64,000 bases of DNA, from contig CM023453.1 of NCBI GenBank assembly GCA_013339765.2, positions 88,562,118-88,626,117 on the forward strand, read 5' to 3'. A model generated the notes under the pieces. It searched no databases. It had not been told where the DNA came from and saw only the letters and a list, made by a program, of their open reading frames with translations. The DNA is from Haemaphysalis longicornis (Eukaryota > Arthropoda > Arachnida > Ixodida > Ixodidae). This document shows, piece after piece, positions 9,989-20,969 of the stretch; the stretch's first letter is position 1; each line of letters starts with the position of its first letter. The position numbers were made by a program, and so were the translations under genes.

Positions 9989-10790
9989 TTGATATAGCGA
10001 GGTTAAAAAGAACCATTACCTCCACAACCACACGGCGTTTACTCTCGCGGTGACGTGAGAAATTATTTACCCAATGCGAACTGGGCATAAAATGAAGAGT
10101 TATGTGTTTAAAAAGTAACCCGCACGCAATTTTCCCCGAGGAATGTTTTCGTTTTTTGGATATCTTACTTGCGAAACATTGCGCGTAGAGTAAATTTGTC
10201 AAGGAGTTCCTGACGTGGTCATGACTTCATACTTTGTAGCCTGCACTAAATGTTTCGTAATAAGGTAAACCCAACGCCGTGAGTCAACCTGAACTCCGCT
10301 CCGAAAGTAAGATAAGCCTAAAGTCACGATCACGTTAATTATACGGGAGTTTTAACCTATATGCGTTAACAAGAATATAGCTGGTTTACAACACGTTATT
10401 CCCGAGTCACGGCATTTTGCGCTCTCCCGATAAATGGTTACGAAAGCTTGCAGGGAAATCTAATGTTTCGTTTTTATCCAACCCACACACACACGCACAT
10501 GGGAATGCGTCTCACAAGCAGTAGCAGCGGCAGTGATGGCAAAACCAATAAAATTTTACCATCTCTTCCTAAAGAAAATTTAGGAAAGCGCGAAAGCTAG
10601 AAGTGCGTCCAGTCTTCGCCGAAAGTGCGTCCAATCGATCGTCAAACCTTCAAAAACCCAAATCGCAAACGAAGAAAGAAGCCACGCGACGATTCTTCGC
10701 GCACTAAGTAAATGCCTCTACGAACGATCTAAATGTACGCTGACACGTCGTTTATGAGGTAAAAGTATACTATTGCAGTCCTTCTTCATG
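9989..10790. other. Anonymous DNA, no gene seen
   Basis: Contains a short CA run near 10486-10498. No coding or repeat assignment possible. Confidence 0.4.
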
Positions 10791-10799
10791 ATGCGTTCC

Positions 10800-10925
10800 T
10801 TGTAGCGATTTTCAAGTAACCGTTTTAACACAATGGAAGCACGACTTCACGCACGGGCACTGTGTCCAGATGCTTTATCAGAGATTTTCGGTCGACCAAC
10901 TGGTCTATGGGAAAATCCATTGGTT
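10800..10925 (+). repeat. Dispersed repeat E, copy 1
   Basis: Matches 43660-43780 in the same orientation: GATTTTCAAGTAACC, then ACACAATG-AAGC-CG--TTCACGCACG, CCAGA, and GGTCGACCAACTGGTCTATGGGA (CCGG in the other copy). A T16 tract follows at 10925-10940. Identity is around 75-80% by eye. Family unknown. Confidence 0.65.
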
Positions 10926-10940
10926 TTTTTTTTTTTTTTC

Positions 10941-11690
10941 AGAACGCCGTCGGTCCCATGAAAAGGGCCGCAAACTGTGCACGTAATTGCAACAGCCTGC
11001 ACCATAAACACAGAAAGCTAAAAGTGGCAAGACCTAGCCACAAAATACCCCATTACAACATTTGACACATGCGTGTCTATGCACGTCGGCGTGTGCGCAT
11101 TAAACTGTTTTGTAATGAAGCGGCTCTCGCGGCTAGAATAAAGTCAGTTACTCCAAGAGGAAAAGACGGCTGCGCAACCTTCATATACATAAAAACCTCT
11201 CAAGCAAGGTAGATGAAACACTTCTGCGCTTTAAGGCTAGATTTGCATCAGAGGCCACGCGTAGCCAATGAACGAAAAGAGCAAAAAAAAAAACGCACAT
11301 TGACAGACAGCCCACACAGAGGTAGTAGGCGTTTATCGCAATTAAGGGAGCCGTACAACGTGGAAAGACGCCTTAGCAAGGCGGGTATTCCCCGTCAGTT
11401 GTCCGCATCGGTAGAAAATCGTTGACTTTTTTCCTCAACAGGCTAAAAAATCATTCATGTAATTGCTGGCTGAGCGCGATAATGAAGCGTATGACAGTTT
11501 GTGTCTGTCGGGCGCGTATAGACTGTGTAAGTAAATGGTCTCGCATATCGCAAGCAACCAGCGTAGTCGTTCCTGTGCGCCTCTTTTTTCGTTGTGACTT
11601 GCCCAGTGCGTTTTTTACGCCCTCGTGAAGCAGCGTTATTTTTTAAACGGAACACTATTGGCAGGTGTACAATAGCCATGGACCAGGGCA
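10941..11690. other. Anonymous DNA, no gene seen
   Basis: Short frames only, with an A11 tract at 11284. No domain, RNA motif or repeat pair found. Confidence 0.35.
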
Positions 11691-11990
11691 AATGTTTCCG
11701 TCTGCGCTACTGTTGAGCCCGAAGCCTGCGCCCTAGCTGCAGCCCTCGATATTGCTGTTCCTGCAACCTCTTTATTTGCAAGGGCAAAGGCGTGGGGGCG
11801 TATATATAGGGTCGAATCGCCTGTTAAGGACCTGCATGACACGTCATGTAGTAAGTCTGTGACATTGAGAATTAAGCCAGGAAAATAAACGCTTGTTGGA
11901 GCACTCAAAGTTGTTTGGTTGACCATCTCTGGAAGGGGGGGGGGGGGGGAAAAGGTCCTTAGTAAAGGAAGACTTAGGTGCGGGCAACCT
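11690..11990 (-). pseudogene. Possible degenerate RNase H-like LINE relic
   Basis: The minus frame reads AFALANKEVAGTAISRAAA then SGSTVAQTETFALVHGYC. Its spacing loosely resembles the EExAIALAxA ... VxTDSQxAxR core of LINE RNase H domains, with the catalytic positions replaced. A G14 tract at 11937 interrupts it upstream. Could be chance. Confidence 0.25.
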
Positions 11991-14729
11991 GCCTCGTCCG
12001 GTCTACCAGATGTTGTGGGTGATCCGGGCTTGAGCTGGTCACCAGACTCTCCAGGGCTGACATGTGTCGGTACTGTCACACCACGTGGAAGATAGTGTGC
12101 ACGGCCATGGGCACACTTTAGAACCGCATCTGTATAAAGACGGGTGTGTGAAATTTAAGGTACCATGTGGAAATGTGTTTGTCTGACGCCGTCGCTACAT
12201 GTCCGGGGTTTTGAGAGACATATTGTAGATGCGGAGGCGGCAAGGTTTTTCGTTCCAAGCGGTAGGGGGCCAGGATTGCAGAGCAACTTCTGGGCATACT
12301 TTCAAAATTAAGATATGAGGGCTGTGTGAGCGTATTCATTATGTGCCTTGTGAGTTCGGGTTGAGCACAGAACGGAGACAGTGCGAACGGCTGCCAACAA
12401 TCATCAACTCGGAGAAATGGTCCAGGTCATCTTCCTCGATGTCAACGGCCAATGTTGCAAAGGTGGCGTGGTATGCTTACCGGGAACGGTCGGAGGTAAG
12501 TCGCCAACAGAATTAAGCTGCGGTCACAGTGAAGGTCGGTCGGACGTTGTACGTTTGGCCGTTTGAAAAATGTGATACGTCTACGCTAAGCAAGTCATTG
12601 GGATGGAAGTGGCGAGACAAACCTAAATAAATGCGTCTGTGATACCCACTGAAAGGCGGCAGTCATAATTAAAATGTACAGGTGCAGTCAAAAGTAAAAG
12701 GAGCATGGGCTGGAGAATTTTTAAAGGATTTCTCCGCCTCGCGCTTTCTAAACTAAAATCCACCATACACGCGCGGTTTATGCTGACAGTCATATAGGAG
12801 AGACAATTGTTCTAAAACGACGAACCCATGCCCCGTTTATGTTTGACGGCACCTGTACGTTTGTACGCAGCAGTGGGTCGTTGCAGAGTTTCGTCACTGT
12901 AAATTGTCGGGACGATCTCCACAATGCTTAAAGAAAACCTCCCGTAGCAGCTGGAAAGCTAGAGAACTTGCATGGGGAGGATGACGGCGTATACATAGAC
13001 AAATATTTGGTAACAGTACGGGGGAGACCGGCGCGCATACAAAGCAGGTTTGATTGCAGGCAGTAACAAATCGCCCCGGAGCAGTTGGCGCCGAAGTGGG
13101 TTCTAAGAGCCGCGCGCCAATCAAAGCAGCCGAAAGCGTTTGCCTTGCTTAAACTAGAGATTTGCTCGTTACGGTGTAAAAATAAACTTATTTTGTGTAA
13201 AAATTGTATTTCTCGCTCCAACACGCGAACGTACTGCTATTCTCACATAGCGGTCCTAGCGGAGAACAGCTGCGAAGTCACTGTGCAAAGGCGAATTTGG
13301 GCGACATCGCCGTGTGGAGACCGGAAGTGTCGCCAAGTTACGACTTCCTGAGCAAACAGAACCGTACAAAAGCTAAATAGTCCCTACAGATTGCCCAGCT
13401 TTCCGCTTCCGTTGTCACCGCAGCTTAAGCTAGCCCGTCGTCTAATCCTATCAAACACAGCGTGTGCTTGGTCGCTTCTTCACTCGGATACTAGAAAGCT
13501 TCCGTCACACTTTGGGAGCGTCGCGTGCCCCGTCGATTCTATCACGGCGGAGTCAAACTGCACGTCGCGACGCGAAAACAGTGCCTCCCCTCCGCGCGGC
13601 ATACACACAGAAAAACGCGTAGGTTTCCGATAATCCGACGTCGTCCGCGTCTACCCCGCTTGCGTCGGGCCAACCCCGTCGCAGCGGCGATCGCAATCTT
13701 GACATCCTCGTACTTCACTGCGGCAGCGACCGTCGTGCTCCCGTTGCGTTTACCCTGGCTCGGTATAGGGTCACCTGGGAAACACCGTACACGCAAAGCG
13801 GACTGGCAGACTGCTCGTGTTAGTCGTGACAGCAACACTGCAATGACAACAAAGCCCGTTCGGTTTTACCCTAGCGCCTGCTGTTACCGTCAAAGCATTG
13901 GCGGTTTCCGATCTATTTATGGTAACGACGTTGTTGACCCCGGCCAATCGGGACGGCGGCATTCGGTGATCACAAACTGCTGATGGCGGCGGTTCACGCA
14001 GGCCTTGCTACTTGGGGGATGCGCTCAAACTGCGGACGCCTGTGATCGCGGCAGGCTATACGCGGAAAATGAGGCCGCGGAAGCGTGTGCGCGCGCTTGC
14101 TTGACCGGAAGAGATAATTATCGTCTCTCGGCTCGCGTCAAGCAGGGTAATTATCGAAACGGTGCAACTAGGACCTACCGTGGAAGACAGATTGCCGTCG
14201 AATGACAATAGCCAATGGCTTATTTCTCACTTATCTCATTTGTCTTGTGATGTGTGGTGTGGGTGTGGGGGGGGGGGGGTGCATGCGTGGGTTGTTGCGC
14301 GCCCGTGTGTGTGCGTCTGTTTGGTGCGAGGTGAATATGCTGCTTATTAGATAAACAGTGGCTTCCTAGACGATGTTTTGCTACTACGTTACCCGCCGGA
14401 TATGTTTTAACGCATGAACACACACTGAATAGTGCGTGCTATCACAGTCCAGATAGTATGCAGCGCGGTGATGACTGTCGACTTGAATGCACAAACATCA
14501 ATAATTAAATTAGTTCGGGGCAATTTCCATCGTAGTCCGAAAATTTAAGAACTGGAAATGTCAAGGACCACTGCCTGGCTGCACGCAACCTCAGGCTGCA
14601 CGGAACTCAGTTCCGCTCTTCAAGCAATTGCGCAACCGAATTAAATTAGGCCTTATTCGGAGTGCGAGTCCTGTACCCCAGTCTGCGTGGATCAAGCGCC
14701 CTATTACATCTATGGTAAATATTTAACAC
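11991..14729. other. Anonymous DNA, partly CpG-rich (13.4-14.1 kb); no gene seen
   Basis: A 152-codon plus frame at 13525-13983 lies in CpG-rich sequence with an overlapping antisense frame and arginine-rich, domain-free content; such frames are expected by chance there. A G12 tract sits at 14267. The CpG-rich stretch could be promoter sequence, but no initiator/TATA arrangement or adjoining exon was recognised. Confidence 0.35.
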
Positions 14730-15335
14730 TAGAGTCGAACCTCGTTATAACCAAGCAGTATCGGGACAGCAAAATTTAGCTCGTTATATACGATATTCGT
14801 TGTACAGTAGACTTAAAAATCTGCTCGAACCAATCCGTAATCTGGCTCCCACAAAATATTTGATACAAAACGGCATTGTTTTAAGCTTCGTGCCTGCTAT
14901 AAACAATGTAACCGTTACCTTTCTCGTTTCTCGTTGTAGCATTTCATGCTCAATGAACCAGAACATGAAAGGGGAAATTACAACACAACAAAGTTCATTG
15001 GACAAACTGGATTGTTTTATTATTATTATTATTATTTTTGAATGATGTGATCTTGGTCTGGTGGCGGCTATTCGCAGCACTGAGCAGGATAAAGTTTTAC
15101 ACAGTGTCCGCGAACAAAAGGGCCTTTTCTACTTCTGCAGTTTCGGACGCCGACAGCTTCCCAAGTAGCTTCCCAGACATTTTTTCGTCATATAACTTAT
15201 ATCCGATATTGCCCGCGGCTTTCACGGTTTTAGTTTCGTTATAAAAAAATAGGTGTCATTGAAATAAAGCATCGCCAACCAAAGTTGGTATTTACTTCGC
15301 TATATCAGTGTTCGTTATAACGAGGTTCAACTGTA
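14730..15335. mobile_element. Tigger/pogo-like non-autonomous DNA transposon (MITE)
   Basis: Terminal inverted repeats GAGTCGAACCTCGTTATAAC (14732 on) and, on the minus strand from 15333, CAGTTGAACCTCGTTATAAC, each preceded by TA. Ends of the form CAGT-GAACCTCG-TATAACGA with a TA duplication are those I know from Tigger/pogo elements (Tc1/mariner superfamily). The 602 bp interior has no transposase; a short minus frame (SGKLLGKLSASETAEVEKA) near 15130-15180 could be a shred of an ancestral ORF but is not diagnostic. An ATT run lies at 15017-15040. Confidence 0.8.
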
Positions 15336-15454
15336 GTAGTGCTTGTACTTTCTTTTTTTCTCCCTCCGGCAGATTGCGTCTAATCTGATTCATCCGAAGT
15401 CCCGTTTCTGTTTAGAGTGAGAGATGAATTGGCTCTCGCGATGGGGCCGAGTGC

Positions 15455-15535
15455 ATGGTCCTATGGTTAGTTAGCTCGCTTGGTTAGAGCGACTGCCCCG
15501 GCGGTTTCACTGGGGTTTAACGCTGCAATGGGACT
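15455..15535 (+). repeat. tRNA-like head (Pol III A box)
   Basis: GTTAGCTCGCTTGGTTAGAGCG resembles the D-arm/A box of a tRNA. The B box expected about 40 bases downstream is not convincing. It directly precedes dispersed repeat A and may be a SINE head. Confidence 0.3.
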
Positions 15536-15544
15536 CGCGAAAGA

Positions 15545-16060
15545 GTTGAGGCGCTGGTTTTGTAGCGTAAGCTATACTGGCCGAGGTTGAGAAGTTTCGC
15601 GTGGACCTTGAAGGGCCGTGCTGCGCAAGCGCGAGGAGCATTGGATTGGATTGGATTGACTTGGATTGGATTAAATTGTATTGCACTGAATTGGATTGGA
15701 AATCCAATCCAATTGGAGTACTGGTTGGCAGAGAATTGGGTCTGCACATTCGCCGGTCTGCGCATTCCAGGGGAGTGACGTCATAGCCGCGGCAGACGCA
15801 CTGGCGCCGGCGCTTGCCTAGCTGTGCGCCTCCGTTGCGCTGTAGCCAAGTCTGACGCTGCGCCGGAGCCGCTTGATAGCCGTTTCGCGTGGCTCCTGGA
15901 GAGCCGTGCTGCGCATGCGTGAGGAGCAGTGACTGGACTGGACTAGACTGCATTGGACTGTACTGGGTTGGATTGGAAATCGTTTTAGCAGCAGTAAGCA
16001 TAATAATCAGCTAATCCTAGACAACCAGGAAACCTAAGAATAAACAGCTGAACCTTAGCG
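15545..16060 (+). repeat. Dispersed repeat A, copy 1 (with GGATT-rich minisatellite)
   Basis: Contains two versions of one module: TTTCGCGTGG-CCT-GA-GGCCGTGCTGCGCA-GCG-GAGGAGCA followed by a run of GGATT/GGACT units (15640-15720 and 15930-15980). The whole block, including the spacer with GTGACGTCATAGCCGCGGCAG and the right flank AATCAGCTAATCCTAGACAACC, reappears as a reverse complement at 53880-54355, and one module again at 39995-40092. This places the boundaries of a roughly 0.5 kb repeat. No coding potential; class unknown, possibly a composite SINE or non-autonomous DNA element. Confidence 0.85.
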
Positions 16061-16099
16061 CACAGTCTGCTTGTGTCTATTGGAATCCTGTATTCCAGA

Positions 16100-16700
16100 C
16101 AAGACGGAAGTACGGCCGTGAACGCACTGGGACGGAAACTGCAGTTGCCGGCTTGGGAGGACCCTCATAGGATATCCTTGCCCCTGCACGCGATTGACCC
16201 TCAGTGCAATTTCCAGTTTCCGCGAGGCCTACAAAAGTAAACAGAGGGAGGGTGTTCTTCACCGACTACGCCTGAACGTTGCCTTCACTGGTAGCTTTCT
16301 TTTTAAAATAGGCTGGGTGGACTCGCCATTGTGCTCTGTGTGCTCTGTGAGGGAAGACATACGGCACGTCTTGTGTTACTGCCCGCAGCTAACAACTAAT
16401 CGCGAAACAGCGAAAAGAACTCTTGTGCGGCGCTACGCCGAAACCCTTTAGAGCTCATTACTTTCTTGTTCCGTGGCAAAATCACGCTGACGCGGCGCGA
16501 GGGACAAAGGCTCTTTTAACATTCTTGTCGACTCGGATTAATCGAGGTTCTTTAACCTTGGGATCCTCATATTTTTCTACGTTCCGAATCGATCTTATTT
16601 TCTTACCCCCATTATTCATTCTTGCTGCGTACTTCTTCCCCTTTTGTTTTTTTCCTTTTCTTTTTTCGCCTCACTATGTTCACCCCCATCTGAAGTAGCA
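16100..16700 (+). pseudogene. LINE ORF2 C-terminus and 3' UTR, frameshifted
   Basis: Plus-strand pieces, in order: WEDPHRISLPLHAIDP (about 16161-16208), then LHRLRLNVAFTGSFLFKIG with the cysteine motif CSVCSVREDIRHVLCYC (16260-16385), then KALLTFLSTRIN in another frame (about 16510-16545). HRLRLxVAxTxxFLxRIG...CxxCxxxEDIxHVLxxCP is the C-terminal signature of RNase H-type LINEs, as in the copy at 1.5 kb. At least two frame breaks. The 3' UTR (CACCCCCATCTGAAGTAGCA near 16681) matches the one at 57.5 kb. Confidence 0.8.
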
Positions 16701-16743
16701 AGCGCCTTTTGGGTGCTAACCTTTCAGTGTCCGTTAAAGATTC

Positions 16744-16803
16744 CCTCCTCTCTCTCTCATCTCTCTCTCTCCTCTCTCTTCGCTCTCTCTCCTCTCTCTC
16801 TCT
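16744..16803. repeat. (CT)n tract, LINE 3' tail
   Basis: Interrupted CT repeat immediately 3' of the LINE UTR above. Equivalent CT runs follow LINE tails at 40.76 and 57.58 kb, which suggests the tract is the element's own terminal repeat and not an unrelated microsatellite. Confidence 0.85.
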
Positions 16804-17097
16804 TAGCTCACGCTACGTATATCCTGGATAGCCGAGCTAAGCCACTGCTATTTTTCCTGGTCCGAACAGCATAGTACTCGTCCATGTTGTACACCCCATG
16901 AGCCGTTTTAAGCAGCTTAGGCACCAATACGAGTATGCCCTAAAGTTCGTGACCTTTGAATTATACAGTTCATCCGCCTATAAGCAAGCTGGCAGCACAG
17001 GCGGCTTCCGCTCTATACGCTGCACCAGCTGCTTCGGATTTCCCCTGAGCCATTTTAACAGCGGAGTCACCCAACATAACGTAGTCAGCCAACAGAC

Positions 17098-17476
17098 CCT
17101 GTACTTAGATTAGGGGGTCGCAAAGTACCTCAGCCAAAAATTACTTCTCTATGCCCATCAGAGAACTTGTAAACTCGCTCAAAAGATTTTGCTCTCTTTC
17201 CCGGTCTTGACGTTCTTCGACGGCTCGAATTACGTCACTAAGGCCATGTAGCGGCTGTTGGCCGGTTTTCCTCCAGTTGCAGCAATGAACACTTTTCGAT
17301 AGCAGCTTAAAAAAAACCCTACAAAACAAAGCATAAATGGAAGGCGTATCTGGTGCGACGAGCAAATCACGCTGTGCCGCTCCGTGCTGGCGATAACTAT
17401 ATAGCTTTCGCAGTGGTTCCAGCCGCGAAGGAAAGAGTGAAAGCGTTTATCGAAAGTGTTGCAGGGTCCCTTTAAG
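17098..17476. mobile_element. TTAA-type MITE family P, copy 1 (left end missing)
   Basis: Near-identical over about 370 bp to 50690-51062: GTACTTAGATTAGGGGGTCG, CTCTCTTTCCCGGTCTT, TTGCAGCAATGAAC, GGAGGCGTATCTG-like and GAAAGCGTTTATCGAAAGTG blocks, ending AGTGTTGCAGGGTCCCTTTAA (17456-17476). The right end therefore carries the family terminal repeat and TTAA; the left terminal repeat of the complete copy is absent here. Confidence 0.85.
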
Positions 17477-19530
17477 CTTAGTTCCATCCATGACTGGCGG
17501 CGCTGAAAACTCAGTGCTGAAAAGTGGAGAGGGGGAAAATGCTAGGTCAAGAAGTGTGAGGGAAATTGGCGAGGAGGCAAGGAGCCGAAGAGCAGGTGTG
17601 GGGAGGGCGCGCACAGCGCAGATGTTCGGGTTGAGAGACGCGCTTCAGGGATTGGCTGCGCCCGGTGATGACGTAGGCTTGACGTGCAGGTGTTATCTCA
17701 GCTGAGGGAGACAGCATGCGCTCGCCAGCATCGGTGTCCGATGTACCACAAGATGGGGCAACCTAAGGAAAGCCAAGTTAAAGCTAGTAAAGACCACCGG
17801 CTGCGCTGTTTCCTCAGCCTTGGCATGTTAATTGCGAAGTTGGCCGAATTTTTTTCATATATAAAAACTGGGCATTATTTCCGAGAGAACCCATTTTCAG
17901 CCACACAGGCTAGTGTTCGTCTTGTGTTTTCTTCGTTCTGTGTTCCGTCCTTAGCGCTGGTACAATGTACCCACTACGACACTGTATCCGTGCAACATGG
18001 CATCACGCTACCGTAAGCAGCCACCATCCCGCAACCTCGCAGGAAGAAAACTTACCGCGGAAGAGTGGAGGAAAATGAAGACTTAACTGCACTAGCAATG
18101 AGTGGCTCCCATTACGCACTGCAGCAGGAAACGCCGCCACGCCTTTATTTGCACGCGGAATTTCCTTGCGGCAGGCAGAGCACGCGCCTCGCGCACGCGT
18201 GTGCACGCGAGCGTTGACGCGGCTCGTGCGCCTCCGCTCTACTGTGACGAGACGAGGACTGCGGTGAGGTACACTTTCCGACCCCGAACTCGGCCGCCAC
18301 TGCCGCGAGGAAAGCGCGCGTAACACGCAGGAAAAGGCGGTAATGGCGGTGCGTAATAACGGGAAACAAGAGGAGTCGAGAGAGACAAGGAGGGCACTGG
18401 AGAAAACGAGATCGCGTCGCGGCGGACTCCGTCCCGGTGGTACCAGGTTTCTTGACTTCTCTTTCTCTCTCTCCCTTTGTATTTCTTTTTTCGCTCTCTG
18501 GTGCTTTCTCCTTCTTTTGAGGAGTATAACTGAGGCACCGGTGAAAGTAGTGGAGCGTTGCTTCCCCTCCACCCCCTCTCAGTATTCATAATTTGCATAC
18601 CGCAGTATTCTGCGCACAAGTCTACATTTGAGCTGTCCCTTACGCGAATAAAATACAGCTACTACTGCTACGTTTGAGGTATTCCTTCAAAAATATATCC
18701 CACTCTTTACTGCGAGGAGGAAAGGGGAAGTGACAATGTGGAGCTAAACGTCACGCAGACCCTTCTCTGCCAGCTGTTGCTTCTCAAGCACGCTTGCTTT
18801 GCTACCAACAAGGGGGATAGAGAAACGCACAATAGAGATAGAGGGGGCAGGGAGAGCGGGAAAGAGAGAGGCAGGGTGGTTGGGTGGAAGGTGAAAGCCG
18901 GCGGCAGAGTTATAGCCTACTTTTTCCGGTACGCCGCAAGGTCCGCACTTGTCTCCTCTCTCTTTCCTAATCCTCACCGTTTTGTCTTTCCCGCGCGAGC
19001 GCGCGTGGCCGTCGCCCTCTCCCCTCCGTTCGCGGGCTTCGAGAGGTAACTGGCACCCGTGCGTACACTTTCGCTTGCCGCGCGCGCGCGCGCTCACGTA
19101 CGACCGCATCACTCAACGCACGCGCGCGCTGACACGACGCCCGGGCTGTTCGCGCCAAGCACGTGTCGAACGGCCGGTAAAGAACAGCATCAGTGACGTG
19201 CCGTGGTAATGGAGTCGACGGAAGGAGTGGATCCCGGTTCGACTCCCGTCCGCGCGCTTCCTCATCGCGTGATTGCCGACCACGGTGCTCGTGCGCGTCC
19301 CGTGATGGGCATCCGTGCATAGACCACATATCAGCTCTTTTATTTTGTGACAAACAATAGAAGGTGCGCTGATAAGCTAATCGACCAAGCCGGGAAAGTG
19401 TGACTGCGTCGACGGGGTTTTCACTCCTGATAGCGGGCTGCGCTTATAATGGAAGGTACTGGTACCGATCGCTGCTTCTCGTGCTGCTATTGCATCTCCT
19501 AGGATCTCAGGCAATTGGAAGAAGGCAGCA
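17477..19530. other. Anonymous, partly CpG-rich DNA upstream of the signal-peptide exon
   Basis: Two CpG-rich stretches (18.1-18.45 and 18.95-19.27 kb) carry long but domain-free overlapping frames on both strands, including a 189-codon minus frame at 18003-18572 rich in Arg and Ser. A CGCG-rich run sits at 19079-19093. CGGTTCGACTCCCG at 19232 resembles a lone Pol III B box. The stretch may hold promoter sequence for the exon at 19533, but no start site can be fixed; TATAAT at 19443 is the nearest TATA-like element. Confidence 0.35.
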
Positions 19531-19532
19531 AG

Positions 19533-19593
19533 ATGAAGCCGGTTAGGCTCATGTGTGCTTTTATGGTCTGCGTCTCCGGTGTGGCGGGCTTTG
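19533..19593 (+). CDS. First coding exon of a secreted protein (signal peptide), phase-1 splice donor
   Basis: The ATG at 19533 has A at -3 (CAAGATGA). It starts MKPVRLMCAFMVCVSGVAGF, a textbook eukaryotic signal peptide: a basic n-region (K2, R5), a hydrophobic core, and small residues before a likely cleavage near VAG. The codon after F20 is interrupted by G|GTGAGT, a strong splice donor, at 19593/19594, so the intron is phase 1. A tiny first exon that ends right after the signal peptide in phase 1 is usual for arthropod cuticle proteins and many secreted or salivary proteins. The next exon was not found before the dense transposon block at 20.8 kb, so the product cannot be named. Reading through the donor gives only a short frame ending at 19710. 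Confidence 0.6.
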
Positions 19594-20809
19594 GTGAGTG
19601 TCAATTTTACCCGATCTTAGCAGAGGAAAGATTCGCGGAATTTAAGTTTGTTTTTCATGAATTTCCTGTTCTGTGTAGAACAATACGTAGTGTCTTCGAG
19701 GGTTTTCAGTAGAATTAAGCCCCTATGACTGCTTCACCTCCTTCCCTTGTTCGCTATAGAGAGAGAGAGATGAAGAGAATTAATTACTAGTGGCTCGTAA
19801 TTGTAATGATGTAACGCTAATAAACATTTCAGCAAAAAACTTTTCTTCTTGAAGATGAGGAACCGGTGACGAAAGCGAAAGACGGGAAACTGGAAATATG
19901 CGTGGCTGTGCTATTCCTTTTAGCCCCAGCTATAAGGCACTGACGCCCGCGACAGGTGGTTTTGGAGAGGGCTGCGCACAATCAACGACGAGCGAATCCG
20001 CGGGTCATTTTCTCGACCAGCGAGGTAAACTGCACGAAAATGAAATAAAGTAGTTTAGATTGTACGAACGTTGCTCAGCTGGGAAATACCCACTTGCGCG
20101 CGCTAGAAATGAGAGCGTGGAATAAAATAGTAAAAAAATGGCCGCCCTCCCGCCGTGCGAAAGGGGATGCACAGCGAAGCTTTTGTAAACCACTACACAT
20201 CCTGATGTGGGAGGGTATGAAATGTTCCTCGTCATCTCGACGGGCTAGTCACTAGCGCTGGGTTTCTCTGGCGGCAAAGCCTGGCGCATGCGCTCGCCCT
20301 CGAATGACGCCAACCCCCCTTTTGGCGAGCAGCTGCAAACCTATAGTCTTCAGCAGGAACACATAGGGTGGTCCCATTGTTCACAGCCGCCTTATCATCT
20401 ATCGTGCGGTTTCGATGCTTCTTTTGTGGGTATTTTAACGAATATTGCACTCTCTATATATGCCGTATGTATGATTGCAAAATGAGATTGCGCTAAGCTT
20501 CTCTGGCGGTAAGCGCTGGTCCTGCCTAGCGTGATGCATGCACTTGGCGTCTTGGGTGAGAACTGCTGGATCCTGTCTGGGTTTTTGTTTACGGCACGAA
20601 ATTTTCTGACCAAGCTGTAAAAGAAAGCCCGGCAGCCCTACGGGATCTTGCGGAGAAACAAAACCAGTTAAATTCAAAAGGATTGCACGTAACAAAAATT
20701 ACGACGACGCCTAAGCATTTCTAATGATGTAGAGATTCCGAGTACACTACTGCCAAATTGCAGAACGCGTCGCTCTAATTGTAGTCAACATACTTTTTAT
20801 TTGCTCCTT
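19594..20809. other. Presumed first-intron or intergenic DNA; no exon seen
   Basis: Short GAGA run at 19757-19769. No cuticle, lipocalin, Kunitz or other secreted-protein domain was recognised in any frame. Confidence 0.35.
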
Positions 20810-20969
20810 TTAAAGGGACCCTGAATACAAAATACAAGTTTAGTTCTTTAGAAAGACCGCGCTAACAATGATACCAATTTTGTCGGAAACCTCGAACAAA
20901 TAGTGGATGATAGTTCTGGCAATAATGTATGACGTCACAGAATGATACAAATTAAGAACAGGCACCGAC

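Noticed and set aside
13525..13983. 152-codon plus-strand frame
   Set aside because: Same reasons: CpG-rich, antisense frames of similar length, no recognisable fold.
18003..18572. 189-codon minus-strand frame
   Set aside because: CpG-rich region with overlapping frames on both strands, no domain, skewed to Arg and Ser; length alone is not evidence here.
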